From positions 1 through 44,729 of the IMG/VR virus record IMGVR_UViG_3300043409_001453: 44,729 bases of DNA. The stretch is one strand, 5' to 3'. Positions 29,644-39,655 of this stretch are shown piece by piece (the first letter of the stretch is position 1; every line of letters begins with the position of its first letter). The DNA comes from a virus. The notes below the pieces were generated by a model. That model was given only the letters and a program-made list of their open reading frames with translations. It made no database searches and was not told the DNA's origin. Position numbers and translations under genes: made by a program.

Positions 29644-30308
29644 GCGGCACCCGTCCAGAAGTGCACGCGCGCTTTCGCCGGCTGTGCGACGACCGTGAAG
29701 GCGCGCACGACACGCGGCGCAGGCAGGCGCGGGCTGGTGATCGTGTCGCCGACGCCGACCGTCAGCGCTTCGAAGTTCGCTTCGGCGATCTCGCTGCTCG
29801 GGTCGTAGCTCAGCAGCTCGATCGCGTGCGTCTTCGCTTCGGGGCGCGCAACGTACGTTGTGCCGTCGAAGCCAACGAACCAGCCCGGGAACAGTGCCGA
29901 CAGTGATCGACTTGCGGTGCCTGCCGGTCGCACGTAGTGGTTCCCGTTCAGGCGATAGTCGCTCGATGGCGCGATCAGCACGACTTCGCCGCACGCCGCA
30001 GCCGCCGCGCGCACGACAGCCGCCGCCTTGACGCCGATGTCATTGCGATACTCTTGCGCCTTGATCGTCGACCGCCAGCCGAAGCCGCCGCACACCCGCA
30101 CACGTGACGTCAGCACGAACACGCCCGAGTTCGACGGATCGAGCTGCCCCGTCAGCGTCGAGCCTGCAAGTGTGACGACCGACTCGCCGCGCGCCTCGGG
30201 CATGGCGACAGGCTGATCGATCATCAGCTCGGCGATCCAAAGCCCGTCGCTGACGTCGAGCGTCAGCGAGTTCGCGCGCGTGCCGTTGTAGGCGATCAGC
30301 GGCGTCAT
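29640..30308 (-). CDS. Baseplate hub protein (Mu gp44/gpP position)
   Basis: A 222-residue protein, beta-rich (YNGTRANSLTLDVSDGLWIAEL) with a helix-rich middle (KAAAVVRAAAAACGEVV). Size and location between a tape-measure-proximal protein and the spike match the hub of Mu-like tails. Sequence similarity alone is weak, so the call rests mainly on gene order. The start is ATG 30308 (ATGA overlap). Confidence 0.65.
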   Translation of the reverse strand: MTPLIAYNGTRANSLTLDVSDGLWIAELMIDQPVAMPEARGESVVTLAGSTLTGQLDPSNSGVFVLTSRVRVCGGFGWRSTIKAQEYRNDIGVKAAAVVRAAAAACGEVVLIAPSSDYRLNGNHYVRPAGTASRSLSALFPGWFVGFDGTTYVARPEAKTHAIELLSYDPSSEIAEANFEALTVGVGDTITSPRLPAPRVVRAFTVVAQPAKARVHFWTGAA

Positions 30309-30856
30309 GACTTCAACGCTTTCCACTGCGCAGTCAGCGCCTCGATTTCGAGATCCTGCGCGTCTTTCGCCGTGGGTGCCTTCGTTTTCTTCGTGCCGCT
30401 GGGCGTGCCACTCGCGGGCTTCGGCTTGCGATACTGCTTGAAGGAAATGACGACCTGCCAGAAGTCGCCCGCGAACTCGATCGCGCCGATCTCAGTCGGC
30501 ACGCAGGCGCGCACATTGACCGGCGGCTCGCTGACGCTGGGGTAATAGAAGTCACACGCCTGCTTGCCCAGGGCAGCGAGTTCGAGGCGCGGCACGATCT
30601 GTTCCTGGTAGCGGTATCGCTGCTCGAAGGCTGTTTCGCCGCGCACGCCGTCGACGAACTGCAACGTGAGATCGAACTCGCTGAGTTCGTCGCCGACAAA
30701 CTTCGAGGTCGCGCCCGACGTGCCTGCGCCTTTGGCATCGTCCCATTTGATCTTGCGGCTTGCCTTCGTGACGACCGCGAGCCCGGGTGTGACTAGCCCG
30801 TCGATCAAGGCGTAATCCCATGCCAGGTGTGCGAGTTCGGGATCGGGCATTGCCAT
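30305..30856 (-). CDS. Tape-measure-proximal tail protein (Mu gpN position)
   Basis: A 183-residue protein. The middle includes KFVGDELSEFDLTLQFVDG and ISFKQYRKPKP, with a lysine-rich tail ending in a helix (QDLEIEALTAQWKALKS). In contractile tails, a protein at this place joins hub and tube or helps DNA circularise. A strong GGGGAGG site precedes ATG 30856 by nine bases. No firm family. Confidence 0.6.
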   Translation of the reverse strand: MAMPDPELAHLAWDYALIDGLVTPGLAVVTKASRKIKWDDAKGAGTSGATSKFVGDELSEFDLTLQFVDGVRGETAFEQRYRYQEQIVPRLELAALGKQACDFYYPSVSEPPVNVRACVPTEIGAIEFAGDFWQVVISFKQYRKPKPASGTPSGTKKTKAPTAKDAQDLEIEALTAQWKALKS

Positions 30857-30857
30857 G

Positions 30858-32819
30858 TTACGCAGCCTCCCCGGCCATACCATCGAGCGCCTTGTTTAGC
30901 GCGTCGGCAACCTTGCGCGCGAACGCGGGATCGTCAGCGCCTTCGACGCCGTACACGTTGACCGTGATCGCACCGACGCTGCCGCCGCCGACACCGCCGC
31001 CGCGCTTCGGCGCGACGATCGCGCCCGTCGCCAGGTCGTCGGCGGCGTTCTCGACCAGGCCCGCATTTGCTTCGATACCGCCCGCCATGCCTTGCGCAGT
31101 CGGCTTGCCAGCCTGATCGAACATGACTGACGAAGGCGACTTGATCCCAAGGGTCGACTTGACCGTGTCGACTGCCTTCGAGGCAAGCGTCTTCGCCGCG
31201 TTGATCACGCTCGACATGCCGCCCAGAATGCCGTCGGCGAGCCCTAGTGCGAAGTTCGCGCCCGCCGCGACGAACTCGGTTGCTTTTGCTGCCGCCATGC
31301 CCACCAGCCAGGCGAGCCCTGCGCCGAAGGCAACGACGACACCGATCGCCGCCAGCACGCCCGCGGTCATCAGCAGGATGCCGCCGACGAACACGCCGAC
31401 GACTGCCGCGCCCAGGGCGAGCGCACCAGCGACGACCATAGCAGCGGTGCCCAGCGCAGCCCAGTCGATCGACATGCCGCCCAGGTCGACATCGAGCATG
31501 TCTTCGAGCTGCTGCTTGATCGTCATGACGACGATCCCGAACTTCAGCGCGGCGATCACGCCCGCCCTGAACGCCGACCGCAACGCGCTGCCTGCGTCGG
31601 GCGCTGCGCCGAAGATCGGGTTTAGCAGCGTTTCAATGATCTCTTTCAGCGCCTTGCCGGTCGACGAAGTCGACTCGAACAGCTGAAGCACCTGCCGCGC
31701 GCCATCGAGCAGCGGCGTAGTGTTGACGCCCGAAAACAACGCTGAAGCGTTCTCTTTCGCCTTCGCGAACTGCACACTGAGCTGCCGCATTTGCACAGCA
31801 GCAAGCGCGCCGTATTTTTTCTGGATCTTGCCGGCGACTGCCTCGACGTCGCCGCCTGCTTTCGCAGCGTCTTTCAGTGACTTCAGCGCTTCGGCGCCGA
31901 CGCCGACCGACTCACCGATCGCGGCAGCTTCGAGCGCACTGCCGAGCTGGTCGGCTTCGACGCCCGCCTTCAGCAAGTCGGCGGCGAGCGCGTTGACCTT
32001 CGCACCTGCGAGCGGCACACGGCTTGCGACGTCGCCGACGACCTGGGCGAGCGCACCGCCAGTCACGGTCAGCTGCTTGCCGGCGATCGCGGCGGCTTCG
32101 AGCGACACGCCTAGCATGGCAACGGCTTCGGTCGCGCTGATCGCTTCCGACAGCATGGCAACCAAGCCGCGCACGAAGCCGCCAATGATCGCCGCCGACA
32201 GCAGCACGATCGCTGCCACAGCTGCGATCGCTGCGCCCGCGAGCCCAGCGGCACCCAGCCCTTCGGCGACGCTCGACAGACGCCCAGGCATGCCGCCCAT
32301 GCTGCCCAGTAAGCCCTTTGAAGTTTTCAGTAGCTCGCCTATGCTGGCTTGCGAAAACTCTGCCTCGCGCGCCTGCTTGCGCTGCGCTTCGGCCTGCTTG
32401 TTTGTGGCGACCGCGTTCGCATTCGCGTGCTTTGCCAGCCCGCTTACGATCACGCCCATCAGCTTCGACCTGCCTTGTGCTGCCTGGGCAGCTTCACCGA
32501 AGCCTGCCCAGCTGTCGCTGGCTTGCGCAACCCCCTTGTTGACCTTGCCAAAGACGCCGCCCAGGCTGACGTACGCCGCCTGCGCCTTCGCGATCGAATG
32601 TTTCTTCGCTTCGATCTGTTCCTTCAGGTTGCGGAACGCCTCGACGCTGACGCGGCTGCCGCCTTGCAATTGCTTCATGGCGGCATTCATGCCGCGCAGC
32701 GCCGTAGAGTCGGCGTCGATCTTTTTACGCAGGCGTTCGAGCGCTTCGGCCGCAGCGTTCGCTGGGCCTGACGTGCCGTCAACCAGGTCAATGCCGAGTT
32801 TCGCGACGACGCTAGCCAC
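30858..32819 (-). CDS. Tape measure protein
   Basis: A 653-residue tape measure. The N terminus is a long coiled coil (ALERLRKKIDADSTALRGMNAAMKQL). Several membrane-like alanine/glycine stretches follow around 190-240 and 450-520 (AAIAAVAAIVLLSAAIIGGFV), and the end is the conserved SPSSVMFDQAGKPTAQGMAGGI motif of tape measures. It sets tail length and may form a channel in the host membrane. The start is GTG 32819, overlapping the end of the chaperone frameshift product by 8 bases. About 65 nm of tail would be expected from the usual length scaling. Confidence 0.9.
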   Translation of the reverse strand: MASVVAKLGIDLVDGTSGPANAAAEALERLRKKIDADSTALRGMNAAMKQLQGGSRVSVEAFRNLKEQIEAKKHSIAKAQAAYVSLGGVFGKVNKGVAQASDSWAGFGEAAQAAQGRSKLMGVIVSGLAKHANANAVATNKQAEAQRKQAREAEFSQASIGELLKTSKGLLGSMGGMPGRLSSVAEGLGAAGLAGAAIAAVAAIVLLSAAIIGGFVRGLVAMLSEAISATEAVAMLGVSLEAAAIAGKQLTVTGGALAQVVGDVASRVPLAGAKVNALAADLLKAGVEADQLGSALEAAAIGESVGVGAEALKSLKDAAKAGGDVEAVAGKIQKKYGALAAVQMRQLSVQFAKAKENASALFSGVNTTPLLDGARQVLQLFESTSSTGKALKEIIETLLNPIFGAAPDAGSALRSAFRAGVIAALKFGIVVMTIKQQLEDMLDVDLGGMSIDWAALGTAAMVVAGALALGAAVVGVFVGGILLMTAGVLAAIGVVVAFGAGLAWLVGMAAAKATEFVAAGANFALGLADGILGGMSSVINAAKTLASKAVDTVKSTLGIKSPSSVMFDQAGKPTAQGMAGGIEANAGLVENAADDLATGAIVAPKRGGGVGGGSVGAITVNVYGVEGADDPAFARKVADALNKALDGMAGEAA

Positions 32820-33437
32820 TGCTCAACCCTTTCGCGATTGCCCGCAGGTACACCAGCCCTTCGGCAAGCAGGATCGCACCCGCCTGCCGCCGAACGTACG
32901 CGCCTTCGAGGTCATCGCTTTCGCTTTCATCACGCCATAATTCTAACAGGCATTCTGCGGCAACGTGAGTCGAGCTGTGCGCCTCGCCCAGGCGCGCCGT
33001 TATTTTCCCACGGCTTGCTCGCGCCCCCAGCCCGCGAGCCAGCACACCGCGTCGGCCGCGAGCTGCAAGGTTGCGGGGAAGTCGTCGCACAGCGCGCGAA
33101 ACGTCGCCTTGTCTGGGTAGATCACGCAAGGCGTGACCAGCTTATCCCATGCTTCGGTCGTCGCCTTGCCTGCGTCCAGGTAGCGGCGCACCAGCACGCC
33201 CGCAGGGCGCTTGACGACGACCATGCCGCCGGGTGTGTCGATACGTCGGATCCGATCGTCGATCTTGCCGTGTTCGAGTTCGAGCGTGTCGAGCGCTTCG
33301 GCTTCGGTCGCCTGGCGTTCGAGCGCCGCGAGTTCGATCGCGGCTTGCGCCTTCGTGTCGCGCTCGACACGACGGGCTTCGGCCAGGGCAATGCGCTCGC
33401 GCGCGAGTTCGATCGGCGACTTGGTTGACTCGGTCAT
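32812..33437 (-). CDS. Tail assembly chaperone, long form by -1 ribosomal frameshift
   Basis: The heptamer GGGAAAA (33009-33003, minus strand) falls exactly on codons GGA AAA just before the TAA of the short form. A -1 slip moves reading into an open frame that continues for 63 codons (ITARLGEAHSSTHVAAECL) to a TAG at 32812, 8 bases into the tape measure gene. The fusion is about 208 residues: bases 33437-33003, then again from 33003 to 32812. This gpG/gpGT arrangement is near universal in long-tailed phages. Frameshift efficiency cannot be read from sequence. Confidence 0.82.
33000..33437 (-). CDS. Tail assembly chaperone, short (zero-frame) form
   Basis: A 145-residue protein directly upstream of the tape measure gene, as in lambda gpG and Mu gp41. 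It is helical and charged at the start (SPIELARERIALAEARR), then compact (MVVVKRPAGVLVRRYLDAGKATTEAWDKL). A slippery heptamer lies at its very end. The start ATG 33437 is preceded by GAGGA. It folds or guards tape measure during assembly. Confidence 0.8.
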   Translation of the reverse strand: MTESTKSPIELARERIALAEARRVERDTKAQAAIELAALERQATEAEALDTLELEHGKIDDRIRRIDTPGGMVVVKRPAGVLVRRYLDAGKATTEAWDKLVTPCVIYPDKATFRALCDDFPATLQLAADAVCWLAGWGREQAVGK

Positions 33438-33504
33438 AGTTCCTCACTGCTTGGGGTTGTGGCGAGCCTGCACCAGCACCAGGCCGGCGCAGGCTCGCGG
33501 GTGA

Positions 33505-33915
33505 TCACTCGGGATCGCCGAAGGCGTACACGCGCACGCGACCGCTGCCGACCTGCGCAGCCGTTGTCTCGACCGTGCACGTCAGCACCTGACGCGCGGC
33601 CGACAAGGCGTCAGCGCAAACGACGACGCAGATCCCGCCGTCGGGCAAGTCGTGCGACGCGGCTGCGCCGCCGTTGACGTTGACCTTCAGATCTTGCCCG
33701 CTGTCGTTTTCGAGCAGCAGCAACGAACAGCCGTCGCCGATCGAACCGACGGGCACGTCGAGTTCGGTATCCTGTGCAGTGCCGTCGGGAATGTCGACGG
33801 TCGCGAGCGACTTGCCCACGAAGGGGCAAAGCACGGTCTTCGCCGGCACGCTGACGGTCTGCCCGTCTTCGGTGTAGGACAGCGTGAACTTCAAAGTCGC
33901 AGTGTCGTTTGCCAT
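33505..33915 (-). CDS. Putative tail protein
   Basis: A 136-residue beta-rich protein (LKFTLSYTEDGQTVSVPAKTV, GCSLLLLENDSGQDLKVNVNGG), resembling a small beta-sandwich tail or decoration subunit. It lies between the tube and chaperone genes. No family is recognised. Confidence 0.6.
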   Translation of the reverse strand: MANDTATLKFTLSYTEDGQTVSVPAKTVLCPFVGKSLATVDIPDGTAQDTELDVPVGSIGDGCSLLLLENDSGQDLKVNVNGGAAASHDLPDGGICVVVCADALSAARQVLTCTVETTAAQVGSGRVRVYAFGDPE

Positions 33916-33929
33916 GTTCGATCAGCCTT

Positions 33930-34412
33930 TCAGAGCGTGCCGCCGTTTGAGCTGTACAGCGTCAGCCCGTTGGTTTTGATCCGCATGACGTCGAGCGCGA
34001 CTTCGACCTTGTCGGGATCACCCGACTCTTCGCTCGAATTGTCTTCGCCGATGATCGCGACGTCGATGAACTCGACAGTAACCGGGTCCTGGTTGCTCTC
34101 GTCTTCGACGTACTGAAGCACCATGGGAAACTCGACGTCACCGAAGCTGGCCGCGTCGGCAGCCTTCGCCGCGAGCGCCTTGCACAGCTCATGATAGCTG
34201 TCGCGCCACATGGTGATCTTTGCCTCGCAAGAGTACGTGCCGCGCGAACGTCCACGCGGTGCGGCGTGCTTGCCCGCGCCGTACGCCTTTTTGCGATCGC
34301 GTTTCTGCGACCAGCTGATCGAGCTGAAGCCGTAGAAGGGTTCGCCGTCGACCTTGAGCGACGTTGACGCGAAGTCGTACTGATTGCCCTGGATCCTGAC
34401 TTTGTCTGCCAT
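33930..34412 (-). CDS. Tail tube protein
   Basis: A 160-residue protein following the sheath gene. It has beta strands (KVRIQGNQYDFASTSLKVDG), a basic loop (KRDRKKAYGAGKHAAPRGRSRG) and a helix (WRDSYHELCKALAAKAAD), the layout of contractile-tail tube subunits. Size and order (sheath, then tube) support the call. The start ATG 34412 lies four bases after the sheath stop. Confidence 0.8.
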   Translation of the reverse strand: MADKVRIQGNQYDFASTSLKVDGEPFYGFSSISWSQKRDRKKAYGAGKHAAPRGRSRGTYSCEAKITMWRDSYHELCKALAAKAADAASFGDVEFPMVLQYVEDESNQDPVTVEFIDVAIIGEDNSSEESGDPDKVEVALDVMRIKTNGLTLYSSNGGTL

Positions 34413-34416
34413 TTGA

Positions 34417-35889
34417 TCACCCAGCGGTTGCGCCGACCCAGCCGGCTTCGATCGTGATTTCCTTCGGGTAACCCAAAGGGGTCAGGCGCAAGCGCCCGGT
34501 CAGCGGATACGGTGGCTGTAGGATCGCGTCGTCGCGGTTCAACACCAGACGCGCGGCGCTCGCCTTCGGCTTCGCCAGCAGGCGCGACGCAAGCAGCGCG
34601 TTGCACTCTGCCTCGATGCTCAGCAGCTCAGCCTCCCGCACGAAGCCGGTCTTTGGGTTGACCTGCAACGGCTTCGACAGGCGGCGCGCCATGAAACGAT
34701 CGACGATCGTGCGCGCCTCATTCATGACGCGACGCTTTTGCAGGAAGTCGAAGTCACTGTCGGCCGCTGACGACAACCGCGGGTTGTTGACGTACACGCC
34801 CGAGTAGCCGTCCCAGGTGCGCACGACGCACGCGCCAGCGCTATCCAGCCCGGGGTTGATCTGCTCGTCGTGGTATTCATCGACCAGGTTGCCGGCGGCA
34901 TCGCGGATCGTGACACCAGGCAGCGGACCCTGATCGCCGCCGTACTTCGAGTCGAGCGCCGCCAGGTCGATCTCGCCCGAGCACTTCGCCGCCAGCGCGG
35001 CGACTGGGTGCACGACGGGTCGTTGGTAGCGTCGTCCGCGCGACACGCTCGACATGCACCGCACCGCGCCCGCCGTGGTCAGGCGGCTGGTGTTGCGCAC
35101 CAGGAAGACGTTGAAGGCGGTCAGGTAGTCGGCTTCCGACTCGCCGACCGTCGGCAGGCGAAACGAGCAGAGCACAGCGCGGTGTTTGCCGGCGGCGTGC
35201 TGTGCCGCCAGGAAGGCGTCGATCGCGTCGGTCATGTCCTGGTCACAGGGATCGGCGACCACGCACAGATCCCAGTCGACGACCGAATTGCCAAGCGCGT
35301 CGAGCGCGTCGGCGAGGTCGCCGTCATCGCACGCCTTCGCGTGGACGACCGCGGTTGCATAGTCGCCCGCGATCACGGTCGCAGATCCCGTGCCCGACAG
35401 GTCGAGCGTGATTCCTTCGGCGCTTGCCGTCAGCGAGTCGGCGGTGCCCAGCGCAGTGACTGGGCCGAACGATTGCCCGCCGTCGAAGCTGAGCTGATAC
35501 GTGATCCCAGCTGCGCCGACCGTGCCGCCTGACGGAAACTTGATCTTGATTTCGTAGTCGTCGGCGGGCTCGCTTGCGCCGTCGATCGACACGTTCGACG
35601 TGCCCGCCATGTTCGTATTGTCGACCGCGCCCAGTGACTTGGCGGTCGTCGTTTCGGATCGACACAGCAGCACGCCGACACCGAAGCGTCCGACAGCGTA
35701 CGCGGCGAGTTCGACCGCGCGCCCACTCGCGAAGTCGTCGGTGATCGACGACACGCGCGTGTAGCTGGCGGGCGTGTTCTTCGTGCCTGCCGCGCACTGG
35801 CCGATGACCGCGAGCGGCAAGCCGCTCGAAGGCGGCAGCACGCCCAGGGCGCCATCGAGTTCAGACGTGATCGCGAAGGGTACGGTCAT
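34417..35889 (-). CDS. Tail sheath protein
   Basis: A 490-residue sheath protein (Mu gpL-like). It has an N-terminal domain with PLAVIGQCAAGTKNTPASYTRV, a variable middle, and a conserved C-terminal core with YGGDQGPLPGVTIRD, VRTWDGYSGVYVNNPR and RRVMNEARTIVDRFM. It contracts to drive the tube through the host envelope. ATG 35889 starts the frame. It defines the virus as a contractile-tailed phage. Confidence 0.9.
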   Translation of the reverse strand: MTVPFAITSELDGALGVLPPSSGLPLAVIGQCAAGTKNTPASYTRVSSITDDFASGRAVELAAYAVGRFGVGVLLCRSETTTAKSLGAVDNTNMAGTSNVSIDGASEPADDYEIKIKFPSGGTVGAAGITYQLSFDGGQSFGPVTALGTADSLTASAEGITLDLSGTGSATVIAGDYATAVVHAKACDDGDLADALDALGNSVVDWDLCVVADPCDQDMTDAIDAFLAAQHAAGKHRAVLCSFRLPTVGESEADYLTAFNVFLVRNTSRLTTAGAVRCMSSVSRGRRYQRPVVHPVAALAAKCSGEIDLAALDSKYGGDQGPLPGVTIRDAAGNLVDEYHDEQINPGLDSAGACVVRTWDGYSGVYVNNPRLSSAADSDFDFLQKRRVMNEARTIVDRFMARRLSKPLQVNPKTGFVREAELLSIEAECNALLASRLLAKPKASAARLVLNRDDAILQPPYPLTGRLRLTPLGYPKEITIEAGWVGATAG

Positions 35890-35901
35890 GATGTTTCCTT
35901 T

Positions 35902-36456
35902 TCAGATGTCTTCGGTCAGGTCGCCTTCGACGTCGAGGTCGGCGCCCATTGTCGGGCTGGCTGCTTGCGTCGGATAGGCTTGATCGGGAACTGCGCAGTG
36001 CACTTCGAGCGCGAACGCGAGTTCGGCGCCGAACTGTCTTTCGACATTGTCGCCGACCCATTGCGCTTCGCCAATTTTCAATGGCAGGTCGGCAATGTCC
36101 TGGGATCGCGCTGCCAGCTGGATTGCCCGCACGACTGCGTCAAGCAGCATGCGGCACGCCGTGTATTGTGCGCGCTGGTCGTTCAGGGCAGTCGTGTCAA
36201 CGGCGTGCACGTACACGGTCACGACCTCGACGAAGGTGCACAGCGGGCGCGGGTTGCGGCCTGGCGCACGCGCTGACACGAAGCCGCCCGCCTTCCCCTC
36301 GGGCGCGAACACAACCCGGTTGGCGCGCCCTGGACCCTGGTTGAGCTGCTTTGCCGTTTCGCGGTTGCCGAACACCAGCGACGCGGTCGTCGCTTCGGCA
36401 GTGAATAGCGCGCCGACGAAGTCGAAGATCTTGAGGATCGGCAGCGTTTCAACCAC
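35902..36456 (-). CDS. Head-tail connector/tail terminator (Mu gp37-like position)
   Basis: A 184-residue protein between the tail-completion-like and sheath genes. It begins MVETLPILKIFDFVGALF and includes TFVEVVTVYVHAVDTTALNDQRAQYTACR, in keeping with proteins that cap the tail tube and join it to the head. The start is GTG 36456, eight bases inside the preceding gene. The family call is moderate. Confidence 0.65.
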   Translation of the reverse strand: MVETLPILKIFDFVGALFTAEATTASLVFGNRETAKQLNQGPGRANRVVFAPEGKAGGFVSARAPGRNPRPLCTFVEVVTVYVHAVDTTALNDQRAQYTACRMLLDAVVRAIQLAARSQDIADLPLKIGEAQWVGDNVERQFGAELAFALEVHCAVPDQAYPTQAASPTMGADLDVEGDLTEDI

Positions 36457-36835
36457 TGGCGACCTGCTTTTCGAAGTCGTCGACGAACACCTTGACGATC
36501 GCGGCTTCGAGGCGCGGCGTCAGCCCTTCGGGCACGGTCACGCGCTTCGGCAGCTGCTTGCCGCCTTGCTGGTGAATTGTGTACGGAAAAGGCACCGCCA
36601 TGACGATCGTGTGCCCCACTAGAACGGTCGTCAGCGCGCCCGCCGCGTTCGGCAGTGCGCGTCGACCTGGCTGCGCGGGCACCCAGGTCGAGCCATCGGG
36701 CGCGCGACCAGCGACCAGGTCGGCGTGCACTAGCTCGTATGCGGCGTCAGCCGCCTTCGGGCCGACGCGCGTGATCATGCCCGCGACCTTGCGCGTGCGT
36801 CTGATCAGATCGCCCAATGTGACGTAGCCTGCCAA
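36449..36835 (-). CDS. HK97 gp10-like tail-completion protein
   Basis: A protein of about 128 residues with an N-terminal helix (DLIRRTRKVAGMITRVGPKAADAAYELVHADLVAG), then GSTWVPAQPG and PFPYTIHQQGG, like HK97 gp10/virion morphogenesis proteins. The start is uncertain. No ATG lies near the previous stop; TTG 36835 has GAGGA upstream and is preferred. ATT 36844, TTG 36817 or ATG 36778 are alternatives. Confidence 0.65.
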   Translation of the reverse strand: MAGYVTLGDLIRRTRKVAGMITRVGPKAADAAYELVHADLVAGRAPDGSTWVPAQPGRRALPNAAGALTTVLVGHTIVMAVPFPYTIHQQGGKQLPKRVTVPEGLTPRLEAAIVKVFVDDFEKQVASG

Positions 36836-36839
36836 ATTC

Positions 36840-37328
36840 TCAATCCTCGTCGGCCGCGAGTTCCCGCTGTCGTCGCGTCCAGGTGTAAGGGCTTGCCTCG
36901 GAGTATGAGAGCGGGCCCCCACGGGTAACGCCGTTCGCGCTGTCGCTCGCCAGAAGCGGCAGCTCGAAAAGTCCCGTTTCGCTGTCGGCGGCTTCCTTCA
37001 ATTCCAAGCGCGCAAGCGCAGCCGGGTCGATGATCGCCGACTGATCGTAAGGGCTCGAAGGGTTCGCGCCGCGCTTCGCATAGCAGTCGGCAGTCACCAG
37101 CGCGGTCAGCCAGCGCAGCACGATCCGCGGCACGTCGGTGCGCGGCGAGTTCAGATCCGCCGCGCCGAACGGTACGGCGTAGCGCTTGGCCAAGCGCGCG
37201 TCGATTTCGTCGCTGGTGTCTTCGAGCTTCGTGTCGATCCAACCGGGCTCGATCGACTCGATCAAGTCGATGTCGGCGGCAGGCATGATCGACCGCGCCT
37301 TGAACCCGGCGAGATCCAGATAGGTCAC
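36840..37328 (-). CDS. Head-tail connector, DUF1320/Mu gp36-like
   Basis: A 162-residue protein starting at GTG 37328. The pattern MTYLDLAGFKAR, then IDTKLEDTSDEIDARLAKRYAVPF and VLRWLTALVTADCYAKRG fits the DUF1320 family of Mu-like phages, whose members adapt portal to tail. It follows the major capsid gene as in Mu. Confidence 0.82.
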   Translation of the reverse strand: MTYLDLAGFKARSIMPAADIDLIESIEPGWIDTKLEDTSDEIDARLAKRYAVPFGAADLNSPRTDVPRIVLRWLTALVTADCYAKRGANPSSPYDQSAIIDPAALARLELKEAADSETGLFELPLLASDSANGVTRGGPLSYSEASPYTWTRRQRELAADED

Positions 37329-37352
37329 AGCGCACCGCCTTTTGAAGGGCGC

Positions 37353-37395
37353 GGCGCTGCGCGCAGCGGAGGAACATCACACCGCGCGCAGCGCC
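37353..37395. terminator. Large GC hairpin after the major capsid gene
   Basis: GGCGCTGCGCGC (37353-37364) and GCGCGCAGCGCC (37384-37395) form a perfect 12-base stem with a 19-base loop in the 76-base gap after the capsid gene. No T-run follows on the minus strand, so it is more likely a partial attenuator or mRNA-stabilising structure than a full terminator. The connector genes follow. Confidence 0.45.
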
Positions 37396-37404
37396 CGCCG
37401 GAGA

Positions 37405-39046
<1,642 letters not shown>

Positions 39047-39049
39047 TTA

Positions 39050-39655
39050 TCAGCCTTTTCCTTTCACGATCGGAGCGCCCAGAAACATCAGATTTCCTTC
39101 GTGCCTGACGCCGGGCTCATACTGCGTCAGGCCCATCGCTGCATCGAGCGCGGCAGCCTCGGGCGCGGGCAGCTGCGACGCAATCGCAGTGCCATCGATG
39201 CTTGCCGGCAGCACGCCGCGTGCGTTGATCACATCGGCGGGCGTCGACTTCGGTGCGGCAGGCGTCGCGACGGGCATGCCCGCGAGCACAGCCTTCGCCT
39301 GCGCGGTCGACATGCTTGCAAGCGTGGCGCGCAGTTCAGCGCTGATGTCGGGGCGCGACGCGAGCAAGCTCGCACGCGCATTGACCTCGGCAGCGACACG
39401 CGCGTCGACGTCGGCGTCAGACGCAGCGGCGCAGTCGTCATGCTCGGGCTTGGCGGCGGCGGGCGGCGCGTCGTCGGCCGGCTTGTCATCGTCATCGGCC
39501 GGCTTCTCTTCCTTGTCGTCAGCTGGTGGCGGCGGCGGCGGCGCAGCGTCGAGCCCAGCCTTCGCGGCATCGAGCATTTTCTTTGCGAGTTCGGCGTCAG
39601 CGCCTTCGCCCGCGGCTGCCTCTTCGAGAGCGGCGATTGCTTCGGACAGGTTCAT
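39050..39655 (-). CDS. Scaffold protein from internal start (nested gene)
   Basis: An internal ATG at 39655, preceded by GGAG nine bases away, gives a 201-residue protein in the same frame as the protease. It begins MNLSEAIAALEEAAAGEG, a clean helical start at the domain boundary. Nested scaffolds of this kind are known (lambda Nu3, Mu gpZ). Translation is inferred from the ribosome site and domain boundary. Confidence 0.6.
   Translation of the reverse strand: MNLSEAIAALEEAAAGEGADAELAKKMLDAAKAGLDAAPPPPPPADDKEEKPADDDDKPADDAPPAAAKPEHDDCAAASDADVDARVAAEVNARASLLASRPDISAELRATLASMSTAQAKAVLAGMPVATPAAPKSTPADVINARGVLPASIDGTAIASQLPAPEAAALDAAMGLTQYEPGVRHEGNLMFLGAPIVKGKG

Noticed and set aside
31720-32940. 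A 406-codon plus-strand frame rich in Ala and Ser
   Set aside because: It is the mirror of the tape measure gene, which has clear family features.
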